Of a stretch of 64,000 bases of DNA, positions 11,780 through 20,141 are shown one piece after another. This stretch comes from Rhizobium herbae. GTDB lineage: Bacteria > Pseudomonadota > Alphaproteobacteria > Rhizobiales > Rhizobiaceae. Below the pieces are notes generated by a model. That model did no database searches, was not told the DNA's origin, and worked only from the letters and a program-made list of their open reading frames with translations. The number at the start of each line of letters is the position of its first letter. Positions within the stretch are counted from its first letter, which is position 1. The DNA lies in the NCBI RefSeq assembly GCF_019511375.1, contig NZ_JAEUAO010000007.1, forward strand, positions 221,997 to 285,996. Direction: 5' to 3'. The position numbers were made by a program, and so were the translations under genes.

Positions 11780-13015
11780 TCAGGATTTCGGGGCGTGCGT
11801 GATTGTCACGAAGTCCGTCCCGTCGCCGGTTTCCTGCCCGATGCCCATGTCGGAGATGGTCAGCGACGATCCTTCGGTCAGCAAGTCGTTGATCCGCCGG
11901 CGTGCACCCTCCGGGATGGCGAGGCGACCCATGGTGCGTTGTATGGCGTTGAATGCCATCGCATCCTCTTCCACGGTGATGCCCAGTCGCTTCTTCATCG
12001 GGCCGGGCACGGCGTTGTCGAGCGTCATGGCGAACCACTCGCCCTTGCCGGTCGAAGCATCGATGTTCTGGAACTGCAGGAAATGCGTGCCGAGCGCGAT
12101 CTCGGGCTGCGCGATCACCACAGGCGTCGCAAACAGCGGCGTAAAATCGCGGCGCACGAGAAGCTGGCCGTTCGGCGGCCTGCCCTTGCCGGCCTTGGCA
12201 TAGAGCGCTTCGACGAAAGCGGGCGTCATCTTGCCGTCGACGGGGAGGTTTTCCGCTGTCTGGAACGCTTTGATGGCCTCGACGGTCACAGGGCCGGCAT
12301 ACCCGTCCGGGATGCCGACAGCATAGCCGCGTTCGTTGAGCAGCGCCTGAACATCGAGCGTGATCTCGCGCTCGCCGCGATGGGTGATCAGCATGCGGAT
12401 CGGTGGCTTATCGCCGGTCGCGACGGGCGCCGCCTTGACGGGGCTGGGCTCGACCGTCGCGACCTCGACGGCTTTTGAATGGACCTGCGAGACGCTGGGG
12501 CGCAGGGGTACGTCCGAGAGCAGTGCGGGTTCTGACACTGTCGGCTGAAAGAGAAAGGGATCGGCGATGGCGAGAGGGGTCAACTGGCGGTCAGAGATCA
12601 GCACATGCGCGCCGCGGCCGGTCATCTTGAACAGGTGCTCGGCAAAATCCTCCGGCATGCGCACGCAGCCGTGGGATGCGGGATACGCCGGAACGTGGTT
12701 CGACGCATGCAGGGCAATGCCCGACCAGGTCAACCGCTGCATGAAGGGCATCGGTGCGTTCGAATAGATGTTCGACTTGTGGAAGCGGCGCTTTTCCAGA
12801 ATGGAGAAGATGCCGGTCGGCGTCGAATGGCCGGCCTTGCCCGTCGAGACGTTCGAGGTGGCGATCACCGTGTCGCCGTCGTAGACGACCAGTGATTGCT
12901 GATCCTTGGAGACGACGATCTGCAACGGGGCCGGGTCATCGGCCGCAAATGCAGCGTTGGCGGAGACGGCAAGGACAAGGCCGATGCCAAATGCGAGACG
13001 CAAAACCATGAACAC
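11780..13015 (-). CDS. L,D-transpeptidase with peptidoglycan-binding domain
   Basis: This periplasmic enzyme is predicted to form 3-3 crosslinks in peptidoglycan or to anchor proteins to it. The 411-residue protein has a signal peptide (cleavage near AFA-AD, residue 24) and a YkuD catalytic domain at about 30-140 with the motif HASN...SHGCVRM, giving His103, His115 and catalytic Cys117. A proline- and alanine-rich linker follows, then a PG_binding_1 repeat (about 225-285, DVQALLNERGYAVGIPDGYAG). A C-terminal domain of about 110 residues (ALGTHFLQFQNIDASTGKGEW) is of unclear family. dinB lies upstream on the same strand with an 86-base gap. 3-3 crosslinking is prominent in polarly growing rhizobia. 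Confidence 0.88.
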   Translation of the reverse strand: MFMVLRLAFGIGLVLAVSANAAFAADDPAPLQIVVSKDQQSLVVYDGDTVIATSNVSTGKAGHSTPTGIFSILEKRRFHKSNIYSNAPMPFMQRLTWSGIALHASNHVPAYPASHGCVRMPEDFAEHLFKMTGRGAHVLISDRQLTPLAIADPFLFQPTVSEPALLSDVPLRPSVSQVHSKAVEVATVEPSPVKAAPVATGDKPPIRMLITHRGEREITLDVQALLNERGYAVGIPDGYAGPVTVEAIKAFQTAENLPVDGKMTPAFVEALYAKAGKGRPPNGQLLVRRDFTPLFATPVVIAQPEIALGTHFLQFQNIDASTGKGEWFAMTLDNAVPGPMKKRLGITVEEDAMAFNAIQRTMGRLAIPEGARRRINDLLTEGSSLTISDMGIGQETGDGTDFVTITHAPKS

Positions 13016-13101
13016 ATCCGGGCGCAGGAAACGAAGGATGACCCTAGCCTGAGAGATTTAAGGAAACTTTGCTGTTCCGCCTGGAACACGCGCTGATTGC
13101 G

Positions 13102-14391
13102 CTACCGCTCGCGCCGGCCCTTGCCGAAGGTATAGCCGGTCTCGACCGTCGCCTTGCCGAACTTGTCGCGCAACGCGTTGATCGCCGCTTCCGCCGCCGC
13201 CCGCCGCGTGGCCTGGGCATCCACCAGGTCGGGCGGGTCGGCGCGGTCCCTATCGGAAAGATCAGTGACGCCGATACCGATCAGGCGGAATTTCGTGCCA
13301 TCGGTTTCCCTGTCGAGAAGCTGCATGCCGGTGCGGAAGATGCGGTCGGCGAGCCGGGTCGGGCTGTCGAGGCGGCGGTTGCGGGTCCGGGTCTTGAAGT
13401 CGGCGGTCTTCAGCTTCAAGACGACGGTCTGGCCGGCGATATCGGCCTTCCTCAACCGGTCAGCCACCTGCTCGCTCAACCGGCGCAGATGCGCAACCAG
13501 GTCGTCATAGTCGCAGAGATCGTCGTTGAAGGTGGTTTCGGAGGAAACGCTTTTGGCTTCGCCGTTTATTTCAACGGAGCGTTCGTCCTGGCCGCGCGAG
13601 AGGCGATAGAGGCGCTGGCCCAACGTGCCGTATCGCTTCATTAGCTCGGTTTCTTCCATCGTCTGCAGCTGGCCTATGGTGCGGATGCCGTCGCGCTCCA
13701 GCGTCGCGGCAAAGGCCTTGCCGACACCCCAGATCAACGTGACCGGTTTCTCCCTGAGGAAATCCAAGGCCTCGGCAGCGCCGATGACCGAAAAGCCGCG
13801 CGGCTTCTGCAGGTCGGAGGCGACCTTGGCGAGGAACTTGCAGTAGGAGAGGCCGACCGAGACGGTGATGCCGATCTCCTGCTCGACGCGGCGGGCGAAC
13901 TTGGCAAGCGTCCGGGCAGGGGGATCGTGATGCAGCCGCTCCGTGCCCTTGAGCTCGAGGAAGGCCTCGTCGATAGACAGCGGCTGCACGAGGGGCGTCA
14001 GCTCCTGCATCAGCGTGCGGACCTGCCGGCCGACCCGGACATATTTCTCCATGTCCGGTTTGATGACGACCGCCTGCGGGCAGGCCTCCAGCGCCTTGAA
14101 CATCGGCATGGCGGAGCGAACACCGTGGATGCGGGCAATATAGCAGGCGGTCGAGACGACACCGCGCTTGCCGCCGCCAATGATCACCGGCTTGTCGGCG
14201 AGATCCGGATTGTCGCGTTTCTCGACGGACGCATAGAAGGCGTCGCAATCGATATGCGCAAGCGTCAGCTGGTGGAGTTCTGCATGGTAGATGAGCCGCG
14301 GGCTGCCGCAGGCCGAACAACGTCGTCGGCCCGTCGCCTGGTGCAGGCAGTCGCGGCAAAAACCCGGGGTGGCGGCTTCGTTTGCGGTCAT
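13102..14391 (-). CDS. dinB: DNA polymerase IV (Y family) with N-terminal Cys4 motif
   Basis: This error-prone translesion polymerase has 429 residues, longer than E. coli DinB (351). The Y-family core starts with [13 protein letters not shown] (Asp48 metal ligand), continues with the second acidic site SIDEAF and the helix-hairpin-helix [13 protein letters not shown], and ends with the little-finger domain. Ahead of it are about 45 extra residues with paired cysteines CRDC (12, 15) and CSAC (25, 28), consistent with a small zinc ribbon. A LexA box lies at 14397-14411, only five bases from the start codon, and I see no Shine-Dalgarno, so translation may be leaderless or start further in. Confidence 0.93.
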   Translation of the reverse strand: MTANEAATPGFCRDCLHQATGRRRCSACGSPRLIYHAELHQLTLAHIDCDAFYASVEKRDNPDLADKPVIIGGGKRGVVSTACYIARIHGVRSAMPMFKALEACPQAVVIKPDMEKYVRVGRQVRTLMQELTPLVQPLSIDEAFLELKGTERLHHDPPARTLAKFARRVEQEIGITVSVGLSYCKFLAKVASDLQKPRGFSVIGAAEALDFLREKPVTLIWGVGKAFAATLERDGIRTIGQLQTMEETELMKRYGTLGQRLYRLSRGQDERSVEINGEAKSVSSETTFNDDLCDYDDLVAHLRRLSEQVADRLRKADIAGQTVVLKLKTADFKTRTRNRRLDSPTRLADRIFRTGMQLLDRETDGTKFRLIGIGVTDLSDRDRADPPDLVDAQATRRAAAEAAINALRDKFGKATVETGYTFGKGRRER

Positions 14392-14396
14392 GATGA

Positions 14397-14411
14397 GAAC
14401 AAATGTTGAAC
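14397..14411. promoter_or_regulatory. LexA (SOS) box between dinB and an acetyltransferase gene
   Basis: GAAC at 14397-14400 and GAAC at 14408-14411 are separated by seven bases (AAATGTT), an exact match to the alphaproteobacterial LexA site. It abuts the dinB start (14391, minus) and is 54 bases from the GTG of the plus-strand acetyltransferase gene (14466). dinB is a known LexA target in many bacteria; control of the divergent gene is possible but inferred. Confidence 0.85.
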
Positions 14412-14465
14412 GACGTCAGGTTACGCCGTAAACTGCCGAGTCTCAAGACGCAAGGGAAGGGGAAC

Positions 14466-15053
14466 GTGAACCCGGAAGATGTTGAAGCACGGCCGCTGAC
14501 GCCGGATCGTTGGGATGATTTTGCGACGCTTTTCGGACCGCAGGGCGCCTGCTACGGCTGCTGGTGCACGTATTTTCGGGTTCCTGCGAAAGAGCGCCAG
14601 GCGATGAACGCGGATGCCAGACGGATGTTCATGCACGACCGCGTGGCTCAAGGGCCGCCGCCCGGCCTTCTCGGCTATCGCCGCGGGCAGGCGATCGCCT
14701 GGGTGCAGGTCGGCCCGCGCGCCGAGCTGCCGCAATGGAACTCGCCTAGGACGGTATCGAGGCCGCTTGCGCCCGAGGACGCGACAGATCCCGCTGTCTG
14801 GGCTGTCAGCTGCTTCTACATGCCGCGCGCCGAACGCGGGAAGGGGATGAGCCACAGAATGCTGGCGCAAGCCATCGCCTTTGCCAGGGACAATGCGGCA
14901 CGCGTTCTGGAGGCCTGTCCGATCGACAGGACCAAGCAGTCGAAATCGATCGGCCTTTATGTCGGTTCGACGCGCGTTTTCGAGGCCGCCGGCTTTGCCG
15001 AGGTGGCCAGACGCAAGGATGGACGCCCGCTGATGCGGTTGGAGCTGCGCTGA
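14466..15053 (+). CDS. GNAT-family acetyltransferase
   Basis: The 195-residue protein begins at a GTG preceded by AAGGGAAGG; an upstream ATG at 14403 would add 21 residues but lies inside the LexA-box region and has no ribosome binding site. The N-terminal part contains a cysteine cluster (GACYGCWCTYFR) often seen in a subgroup of GNAT proteins. The acetyl-CoA pyrophosphate-binding loop is recognisable as RAERGKGMSHRML, and the C-terminal YVGSTRVFEAAGFAEVARR segment is typical of the fold. Substrate unknown. It is divergent from dinB and may share its SOS box. Confidence 0.8.
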   Translation: MNPEDVEARPLTPDRWDDFATLFGPQGACYGCWCTYFRVPAKERQAMNADARRMFMHDRVAQGPPPGLLGYRRGQAIAWVQVGPRAELPQWNSPRTVSRPLAPEDATDPAVWAVSCFYMPRAERGKGMSHRMLAQAIAFARDNAARVLEACPIDRTKQSKSIGLYVGSTRVFEAAGFAEVARRKDGRPLMRLELR

Positions 15054-15070
15054 TGGAAACGACGCGGACT

Positions 15071-15712
15071 TCAGCGGGAAATATGCGCGCGGACGATCTG
15101 CGCGACGTCGGTCCAGTCGCCGGCTTTGCTGATGCCTTCTCCCGGATCCGGCGCAAGAGCCCGAAAATCGGCATTGACCATCAGGTTGACGAGAAGGCAG
15201 TCCGGGGCGTGTTCGCGAACGGAATGAAGATTTCGCCAGATATCGTCGATGAACGCGAAGGGCACTGCCCGCCCAGCCTGCAGTCGCTTGACGATGGGAC
15301 CCTTGGCTTCTTCGCTCGCAAGCAACGGATAGTCGAGGCTGAAACGGTCGAGCAGGGCGCGGCGAACCGTGGCGTGGCGAGGCGGCATGGCCGTCAGGAA
15401 AACGATGTCCGCCTCGCCCGCGAGTTCGGCCAGCGTCTCGACCGCAAGCTCCGCCGGCATCTGCCACTCCGCCTGCCGCAAGAAGAACTCCTCCTGCAGG
15501 GCGGAGACCAGATCGTCGGCGATCGCTTCGCCGCTGTTGAGGTGCACGATGTTGCCATGCAGGCGGAACGATCGCGGCAAGAGGTCGTGGCCGCGCGAGC
15601 GCAGGAAATCGCGGAACGGTGTCAGGAACTCGAGCACTACCTCGTCGATATCGCAAACAATCAACGGCCGCTTCGTCAGCCGGACATGGCTGATGTCGAG
15701 CAGTTCGGCCAT
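15071..15712 (-). CDS. HAD-superfamily hydrolase-like protein
   Basis: The 213-residue protein shows HAD hallmarks: motif I as CDIDEVVLEF (the DxDxV nucleophile region) near residue 20, motif II-like FLTAMPPRH, a lysine in the EAKGPIVKRL region, and FIDDIWRNL at the motif IV position. It is therefore probably a small phosphatase, substrate unknown. It lies two bases downstream of the DUF3572 gene on the same strand, so the two are likely translated from one message. Convergent with the acetyltransferase at 14466. Confidence 0.75.
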   Translation of the reverse strand: MAELLDISHVRLTKRPLIVCDIDEVVLEFLTPFRDFLRSRGHDLLPRSFRLHGNIVHLNSGEAIADDLVSALQEEFFLRQAEWQMPAELAVETLAELAGEADIVFLTAMPPRHATVRRALLDRFSLDYPLLASEEAKGPIVKRLQAGRAVPFAFIDDIWRNLHSVREHAPDCLLVNLMVNADFRALAPDPGEGISKAGDWTDVAQIVRAHISR

Positions 15713-15714
15713 CG

Positions 15715-16020
15715 TCAGAAGCCTCCGGGCGGACCGGACAGTACCATATGTGCCCGCACCACGTCTTCGGGCCGGGTGCTGGTCGCCGCGCAGAAGGCAA
15801 GAAGCGTCGGTTCATGGCCCATCAGGAAATCGACGACCCCCGCCAGGAAGCCGGGATCGGCCGCGGCATGGCGCAGGGAGGACGGATCGGTGCCTGTCAA
15901 CGCCAGGAAACGGCCCAGCAGTTCCGGCTCGTTTGCCAGCCACGAAAGGATGGCGATGGCTGTTTCTTCCGCGGCTGTCAAAGGCGTCTTTCCTATGTCT
16001 CGTTCAGGTGATTTTTCCAC
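15715..16020 (-). CDS. DUF3572 family protein
   Basis: The 101-residue, mostly helical soluble protein of unknown function has the DUF3572 pattern ([27 protein letters not shown] near the N-terminus and [11 protein letters not shown] toward the end). In rhizobia members of this family commonly sit next to divK in divergent orientation, as here. The 129-base gap to divK must carry both promoters. It is followed by the HAD gene. Confidence 0.8.
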   Translation of the reverse strand: MEKSPERDIGKTPLTAAEETAIAILSWLANEPELLGRFLALTGTDPSSLRHAAADPGFLAGVVDFLMGHEPTLLAFCAATSTRPEDVVRAHMVLSGPPGGF

Positions 16021-16149
16021 CGAATATTACCTGTTTTTCAACCAAATAGCTCTAGCATCAGGTTTCCGGGAACAGGTGAAATCGTCCGCGCGCAACTTAT
16101 CTGGATGCGCCGGGCTTGCAAAGCCGGAGCCGTAAAACAAGGGATCGAA

Positions 16150-16521
16150 ATGCCCAAGCAGGTGATGATAGTTGAAGATAACGAGCTGAATATGAAGCTC
16201 TTTCGTGACCTGATCGAGGCGTCCGGTTACACGACCATCCAGACCCGCAATGGTATGGAAGCCCTTGATCTTGCGCGAAAACATCGCCCGGACCTGATCT
16301 TGATGGACATCCAGCTTCCGGAGGTTTCCGGACTCGAGGTGACCAAGTGGCTGAAGGAAGATGACGAATTGCATGTAATCCCCGTCATTGCCGTCACGGC
16401 CTTTGCCATGAAGGGCGACGAGGAGCGAATCAGGCAGGGCGGCTGCGAGGCCTATGTCTCCAAGCCGATCTCGGTGCCGAAATTTATTGAAACCATCAAG
16501 ACCTATTTGGGCGACGCCTGA
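16150..16521 (+). CDS. divK: Single-domain cell-cycle response regulator DivK
   Basis: The 123-residue receiver domain has no output domain. The acidic pocket ED (9, 10), the phosphoacceptor Asp53 in LILMDIQLP, the conserved Thr in [10 protein letters not shown] and the Lys in VSKPISV are all present. In Caulobacter, DivK connects the kinases DivJ and PleC to CckA-CtrA control of the cell cycle; rhizobia use the same circuit. ATG 16150 gives exactly the length of known DivK. pleD follows 84 bases later, the gene order known from Caulobacter. Confidence 0.95.
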   Translation: MPKQVMIVEDNELNMKLFRDLIEASGYTTIQTRNGMEALDLARKHRPDLILMDIQLPEVSGLEVTKWLKEDDELHVIPVIAVTAFAMKGDEERIRQGGCEAYVSKPISVPKFIETIKTYLGDA

Positions 16522-16605
16522 TGCGCGCCGGGCGGCGTCCGCAGGCCGCCTTTAACGAGATTTGCGCTTGATGCAACGTCAGGCGCCATTGGCAGGAAAG
16601 ATTGC

Positions 16606-17973
16606 ATGACCGCGCGTATTCTTGTCGTCGATGACATACCGGCCAACGTCAAGCTGCTGGAAGCACGGCTCCTGGCCGAGTATTTCGACGTGCTGACGGC
16701 TACCGACGGTTATCAAGCGCTGGCAATCTGCGACACGCAGCCGGTCGATCTGATCCTGCTCGATATCATGATGCCCGGTATCGACGGCTTCGAAGTCTGC
16801 GAGCGCCTGAAAGCGAATACCCGCACGGCCCATATTCCTGTCGTCATGGTGACGGCGCTCGACCAGCCGTCCGACCGGGTGCGCGGCCTGAAGGCCGGTG
16901 CTGACGATTTCCTCACCAAACCGGTCAACGACCTGCAACTGATGTCGCGGGTCAAGAGCCTCGTGCGGCTGAAGAATGTCAGCGATGAGCTGCGTCTGCG
17001 CGCCGAAACGGCCCACAGCGTCGGCCTGGCCGACCTGACGTCCGCGGATCGACCCGACGAAGTCGGCAAGGTGCTGTTGGTCGATGGCCGCGGCAGCTCG
17101 CAGGAGCGGCTGGTTCGCGCGCTCAAGCCCGTCGCCGAAGTGGCGGCGATGTCGGATCCGCAGGCCGCATTGTTCGAGGCAGCCGAAAACAGCTTCGATC
17201 TCGTCATCGTCAATTCCAATTTCGACAACTATGACCCCCTGCGGCTCTGCTCCCAGCTCCGTTCGCTGGAGCGCACGCGCTATATTCCGCTCCTGCTGGT
17301 TGCCGAGCAGGGGCATGAGGAATTGGTCGTGCGCGCGCTCGATCTCGGTGTTACCGATTATCTGATGCGTCCGGTCGATCCAAACGAGCTCGTCGCGCGC
17401 AGCCTGACACAGATCCGCCGCAAGCATTGCAATGACCGGCTTCGGACCAGCGTCAAACAGACCATTGAACTTGCGGTGACCGACGGACTGACCGGGCTGC
17501 ATAATCGCCGCTATCTCGACAGCCACCTGAAGCTGCTGGTCGATCGTGCCATTGCCCGCGGCCGCCCCCTGTCGATCTGCATCACTGATATCGACCGGTT
17601 CAAGAGCGTCAACGATACTTATGGGCACGACGCCGGCGACGAGGTGCTGCGCGAATTTGCCCACCGGGTCCGCTCGACGGTGCGCGGCGCCGATCTTGCC
17701 TGCCGGTTTGGCGGCGAAGAGTTCGTCCTGGTCATGCCCGACACACCCGCAGACGCGGCTGCCGCCATTGCCGAACGCCTGCGCACGATCGTCGAGGACA
17801 GGCCGTTTTCCTTGCAGAACACCGATATAGTTCTATCGGTAACGGCGTCCCTGGGAATAGCGACGCTCAATCCGGCTGGCGACACGCCGGAGGCTCTGCT
17901 GAAGCGCGCTGACACCGCGCTCTATCAGGCCAAAAATAACGGCAGGAACCAGGTGGTTGCCGCTGCAGCCTGA
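16606..17973 (+). CDS. pleD: Diguanylate cyclase response regulator PleD
   Basis: PleD makes cyclic di-GMP when phosphorylated. The 455-residue protein has a receiver domain with phosphoacceptor Asp53 (LILLDIMMPG), a second adaptor receiver (about 150-275) and a GGDEF domain. The active-site loop GGEEF is at 369-373, and the product-inhibition site RxxD (RGAD, 360-363) lies five residues before it, so both synthesis and feedback inhibition look intact. The second receiver has NSNFDNYD where a phosphoacceptor would be, consistent with an adaptor role. It is cotranscribed or closely paired with divK. Confidence 0.95.
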   Translation: MTARILVVDDIPANVKLLEARLLAEYFDVLTATDGYQALAICDTQPVDLILLDIMMPGIDGFEVCERLKANTRTAHIPVVMVTALDQPSDRVRGLKAGADDFLTKPVNDLQLMSRVKSLVRLKNVSDELRLRAETAHSVGLADLTSADRPDEVGKVLLVDGRGSSQERLVRALKPVAEVAAMSDPQAALFEAAENSFDLVIVNSNFDNYDPLRLCSQLRSLERTRYIPLLLVAEQGHEELVVRALDLGVTDYLMRPVDPNELVARSLTQIRRKHCNDRLRTSVKQTIELAVTDGLTGLHNRRYLDSHLKLLVDRAIARGRPLSICITDIDRFKSVNDTYGHDAGDEVLREFAHRVRSTVRGADLACRFGGEEFVLVMPDTPADAAAAIAERLRTIVEDRPFSLQNTDIVLSVTASLGIATLNPAGDTPEALLKRADTALYQAKNNGRNQVVAAAA

Positions 17974-18419
17974 ACCAAACTGGCACAAAATTTCCGCATA
18001 TGGCGCAGTTTTCCACAGAAAAACAGATTTAGCTCAGCCGGCTTACCGAGCTAAGCGCCAAACGCGTCTGCGCCGCAAGATGCATGTCATGATTGCCGTC
18101 GAAAGCCAGGCGATGCGGGGCTGGGCGGATCGGTCAATCGTCAGTTCCAAAAATTAAAATAAATGAAATCAATATATTAATGTATTGGAGACTGCTGCCT
18201 GAGTTTTTTCGTATTGCTATTCGCTCATTTTATGAAAATATCATATTACTTTTACAAAGCAGCCCTCCGAGGGCACATACCGTTCGAAATCTGCGCGAGT
18301 CCTCTATAAGGCAATGGTAAAATTAACCATGTCTGCGCGCGCCCTTGGGCTTTGGTTAAGAATTCATTGATTTTTTTTTATTTTCAGTCAATTCTCATCG
18401 GTAAGGGAGAATGAACTCC

Positions 18420-18566
18420 TATCGAGTACCCCATGATGTCAGGTCCGCCGCATCTCCTGGGTCGTGGGGTTTGTCGACTGGTCTGTGACCAATGCGGTTC
18501 CTCGTGCCGCGGTTTCGATCAGTCGACACCCATTCAAGCGCCGTCCCTGTCCAGGGACGGCGTTTT
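18420..18566 (+). ncRNA. Candidate small RNA with intrinsic terminator
   Basis: The segment contains a long-range pairing TGTCGACTG (18472-18480) with CAGTCGACA (18520-18528), enclosing a smaller GCGG/CCGC hairpin, and ends in a strong rightward intrinsic terminator. It begins near the end of an AT-rich stretch that could hold a promoter. The 5' end is not determined. Alternatives are a long 3' untranslated region of pleD or a processed leader. A 25-codon frame at 18411-18488 has poor ribosome binding site spacing. I cannot assign it to a known rhizobial sRNA family from memory. Confidence 0.45.
18539..18566 (+). terminator. Rightward intrinsic terminator
   Basis: An 11-bp perfect stem, CGCCGTCCCTG (18539-18549) and CAGGGACGGCG (18552-18562), with a two-base TC as written (in practice a 4-6 base loop) is followed by TTTTGATT. 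The other strand has no T run after the stem, so it acts rightward. It ends the candidate sRNA or a very long pleD transcript. Confidence 0.75.
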
Positions 18567-18627
18567 GATTCGCGGCAGCGGTATGTGAGATGGCGGCCGG
18601 GTCGATTCGCTCCCAGCACCGCGCAAC

Positions 18628-18660
18628 AAAAAAGCGCCAGGCTTTTCAGCTGGCGCCTTT
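18628..18660 (-). terminator. Leftward intrinsic terminator after rpmG
   Basis: The stem GCGCCAG (18634-18640) pairs with CTGGCGC (18650-18656) around a nine-base loop. On the minus strand it is followed by a run of T (plus-strand A at 18628-18633). It lies 24 bases after the rpmG stop and should end the rpmG transcript and any read-through from topA-rnr-MFS. Confidence 0.8.
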
Positions 18661-18683
18661 GCATTCCCGAAGGAAGACCGATC

Positions 18684-18851
18684 TTACTTGATCTTGGTTT
18701 CCTTGAATTCGACGTGCTTGCGGACGACCGGGTCGTACTTCGTAAAGGACATCTTGTCCGTCTTGGTGCGGCTGTTCTTCGAGGTTACATAGAAGAAACC
18801 CGTGTCGGCCGTCGACAGCAGCTTGATCTTGATTTTTGCAGCTTTCGCCAT
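18684..18851 (-). CDS. rpmG: 50S ribosomal protein L33
   Basis: The 55-residue L33 of the large ribosomal subunit reads [20 protein letters not shown] at its start, followed by YVTSKNSR and the basic C-terminus. It lacks the CxxC zinc pairs of the zinc-binding L33 type, as is usual for this group. Start at 18851. The gene is followed by a terminator and preceded by its own promoter-like sequence, which overlaps the end of the MFS gene. Confidence 0.96.
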   Translation of the reverse strand: MAKAAKIKIKLLSTADTGFFYVTSKNSRTKTDKMSFTKYDPVVRKHVEFKETKIK

Positions 18852-18919
18852 GGTCGTCCTGCCTTTATAAAAAAACAAAGCCGCGGACATCCAGTGAGGG
18901 TCCCGGCAAACTTGGCGCG

Positions 18920-18948
18920 AAACTACAAATCGCGCCCGAAAAGTCAAG
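18920..18948 (-). promoter_or_regulatory. Probable rpmG promoter
   Basis: On the minus strand CTTGAC (18943-18948) is followed after 17 bases by TAGTTT (18920-18925). CTTGAC-N17 fits the rhizobial housekeeping promoter; the -10 is a weaker match. The -35 box overlaps the last bases of the MFS gene, so rpmG can be expressed independently. Confidence 0.5.
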
Positions 18949-20128
18949 TCCGTTTTGGGTTGAAAACGATCCTGGCCACGGAAAGTATCACATAAAGCCC
19001 GAAGAATGCGGCGATCGACCAGGCAAAACCGTCGTTGCCGGCGATGTCCATGGCAGCCCCGATTGCCTGCGGACCGGCCACCGTGCCGATCGCATAGCAG
19101 AAGATGAAGGCGGCATTGGCGGCCGCGAGGTCGGCGCCGTGCAGGCGCGAGCCGAGATGGCTCAAGCCCACGGTGTAAAGGCCCGAGACGCTGCCGCCCC
19201 AAAACAGAAGCACGACCGCCATCAGCCACCAGTTGCCCTGCAGCAGCGGCAGACACAGTGCACCGGCCAATCCGACGACGGTCATCATTGCCAGAAGATT
19301 GCGCCTGTCCTTCATGTGGTCCGACAGCATGCCGAGCGGGATTTGGAAAATCACATTGCCGACGCCCATGACGGTCAGAAGCAGGGCCGCCTGCGCTTCG
19401 GTGAAGCCGGTGCGCGTTCCGTAGATGGGAAACAGCGACAGCCCGCCTGATTCGACCGCGCCGAAAATAAACACTGCAGCGGTCGCCGTCGGCACCAGGA
19501 AGACGTAGCGCATGAAATGCAGCTCGGGCTTCTCGTCGAGTACCGGGCTTTCATTGCGGGCAAGGAAAATCGGTATCGCCGACAGCAGAATCACCCCGGC
19601 TCCGAAGGCAAAGGGCAGGATGCCCTCGCTGCCGAGGATGGAGAAGAGCAGGGGGCCGGCGGCAAATCCCAAGGACAGGATGGTGCCGTAGATGCCGAGG
19701 ACGAGCCCGCGGCGGCTGGGGGGCGCAGTGGCGTTGATCCAGAATTCCGACAGGACGAACAATACGGTGATGGCGCCGTGGAAAACGACGCGCAGAGGAA
19801 ACCAGAGCCAGAAATTTTCGATGTAGTAGAAGCCGAGTGCGCTGATCGCTGCAAGGAGGATGGCCAGCAGCATCGTGTTGGCGACGCCGTAATTGTGGGC
19901 GGTCTTTGCCGTGACGGCGGCCGCCGCCATCGAGGCAAGCCCGGCCATCGCCGAGTTCAGGCCGATGAGCGTCGAGGAGATGCCGCGCTTTTCCATGATA
20001 ATGCTGAGCAGCGGCAGGCCGAGGCCGATCGCGATCCCCACGGCCGTGATGGAGGCGATGGCGGCGATCAGCGACGGCCAGTGTATCTCCTCAACCGGCG
20101 CTGGCGTGCCGGACGGCGGCTGTTTCAT
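18944..20128 (-). CDS. Major facilitator superfamily transporter (YcaD-like)
   Basis: The 394-residue inner-membrane protein has about twelve hydrophobic segments. The loop after the second helix is weakly conserved, and the first half contains [28 protein letters not shown] followed by [21 protein letters not shown], a pattern seen in the YcaD subgroup. Substrate unknown. ATG 20128 follows AAGGAATTT at good spacing; the frame is open 90 bases further up but would overlap the NUDIX gene. It lies 13 bases after the NUDIX stop and is probably cotranscribed. Confidence 0.85.
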   Translation of the reverse strand: MKQPPSGTPAPVEEIHWPSLIAAIASITAVGIAIGLGLPLLSIIMEKRGISSTLIGLNSAMAGLASMAAAAVTAKTAHNYGVANTMLLAILLAAISALGFYYIENFWLWFPLRVVFHGAITVLFVLSEFWINATAPPSRRGLVLGIYGTILSLGFAAGPLLFSILGSEGILPFAFGAGVILLSAIPIFLARNESPVLDEKPELHFMRYVFLVPTATAAVFIFGAVESGGLSLFPIYGTRTGFTEAQAALLLTVMGVGNVIFQIPLGMLSDHMKDRRNLLAMMTVVGLAGALCLPLLQGNWWLMAVVLLFWGGSVSGLYTVGLSHLGSRLHGADLAAANAAFIFCYAIGTVAGPQAIGAAMDIAGNDGFAWSIAAFFGLYVILSVARIVFNPKRT

Positions 20129-20141
20129 GCGATGAAATTCC

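Larger units (their letters stand above)
17974..18683. other. 710-base gene-free region between pleD and rpmG
   Basis: No protein gene is convincing. Early on there is a TTTTCCACA at 18009-18017 (a DnaA-box-like 9-mer, single copy) and a 7-bp stem TTAGCTC/GAGCTAA at 18029-18054. Bases 18150-18420 are strongly AT-rich and hold TTAACCAT at 18324-18331, which resembles a CtrA half-site. From 18420 the sequence becomes structured and ends in a rightward terminator at 18539-18566, described separately. The leftward rpmG terminator is at 18628-18660. Confidence 0.6.

Noticed and set aside
18009..18017. DnaA-box-like TTTTCCACA after pleD
   Set aside because: A single 9-mer without a cluster or an AT-rich unwinding element typical of an origin; expected by chance.
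18410..18426. Possible LexA-like GAAC-N7-GAGT before the candidate sRNA
   Set aside because: The second half-site is wrong; the alphaproteobacterial box needs both GAAC halves.
18431..18446. Resemblance to the SRP (4.5S) RNA motif TCAGGTCCG
   Set aside because: The conserved GGAAGGAAGCAG part is missing, so it is not an SRP RNA.
18411..18488. 25-codon frame within the candidate sRNA
   Set aside because: The AGGGAG is only one base from the ATG, and the sequence looks like structured RNA rather than coding DNA.
18684..19256. 190-residue frame containing L33 at its end
   Set aside because: Only the last 55 codons are rpmG; the upstream part is a shadow of the MFS gene and crosses the rpmG promoter.
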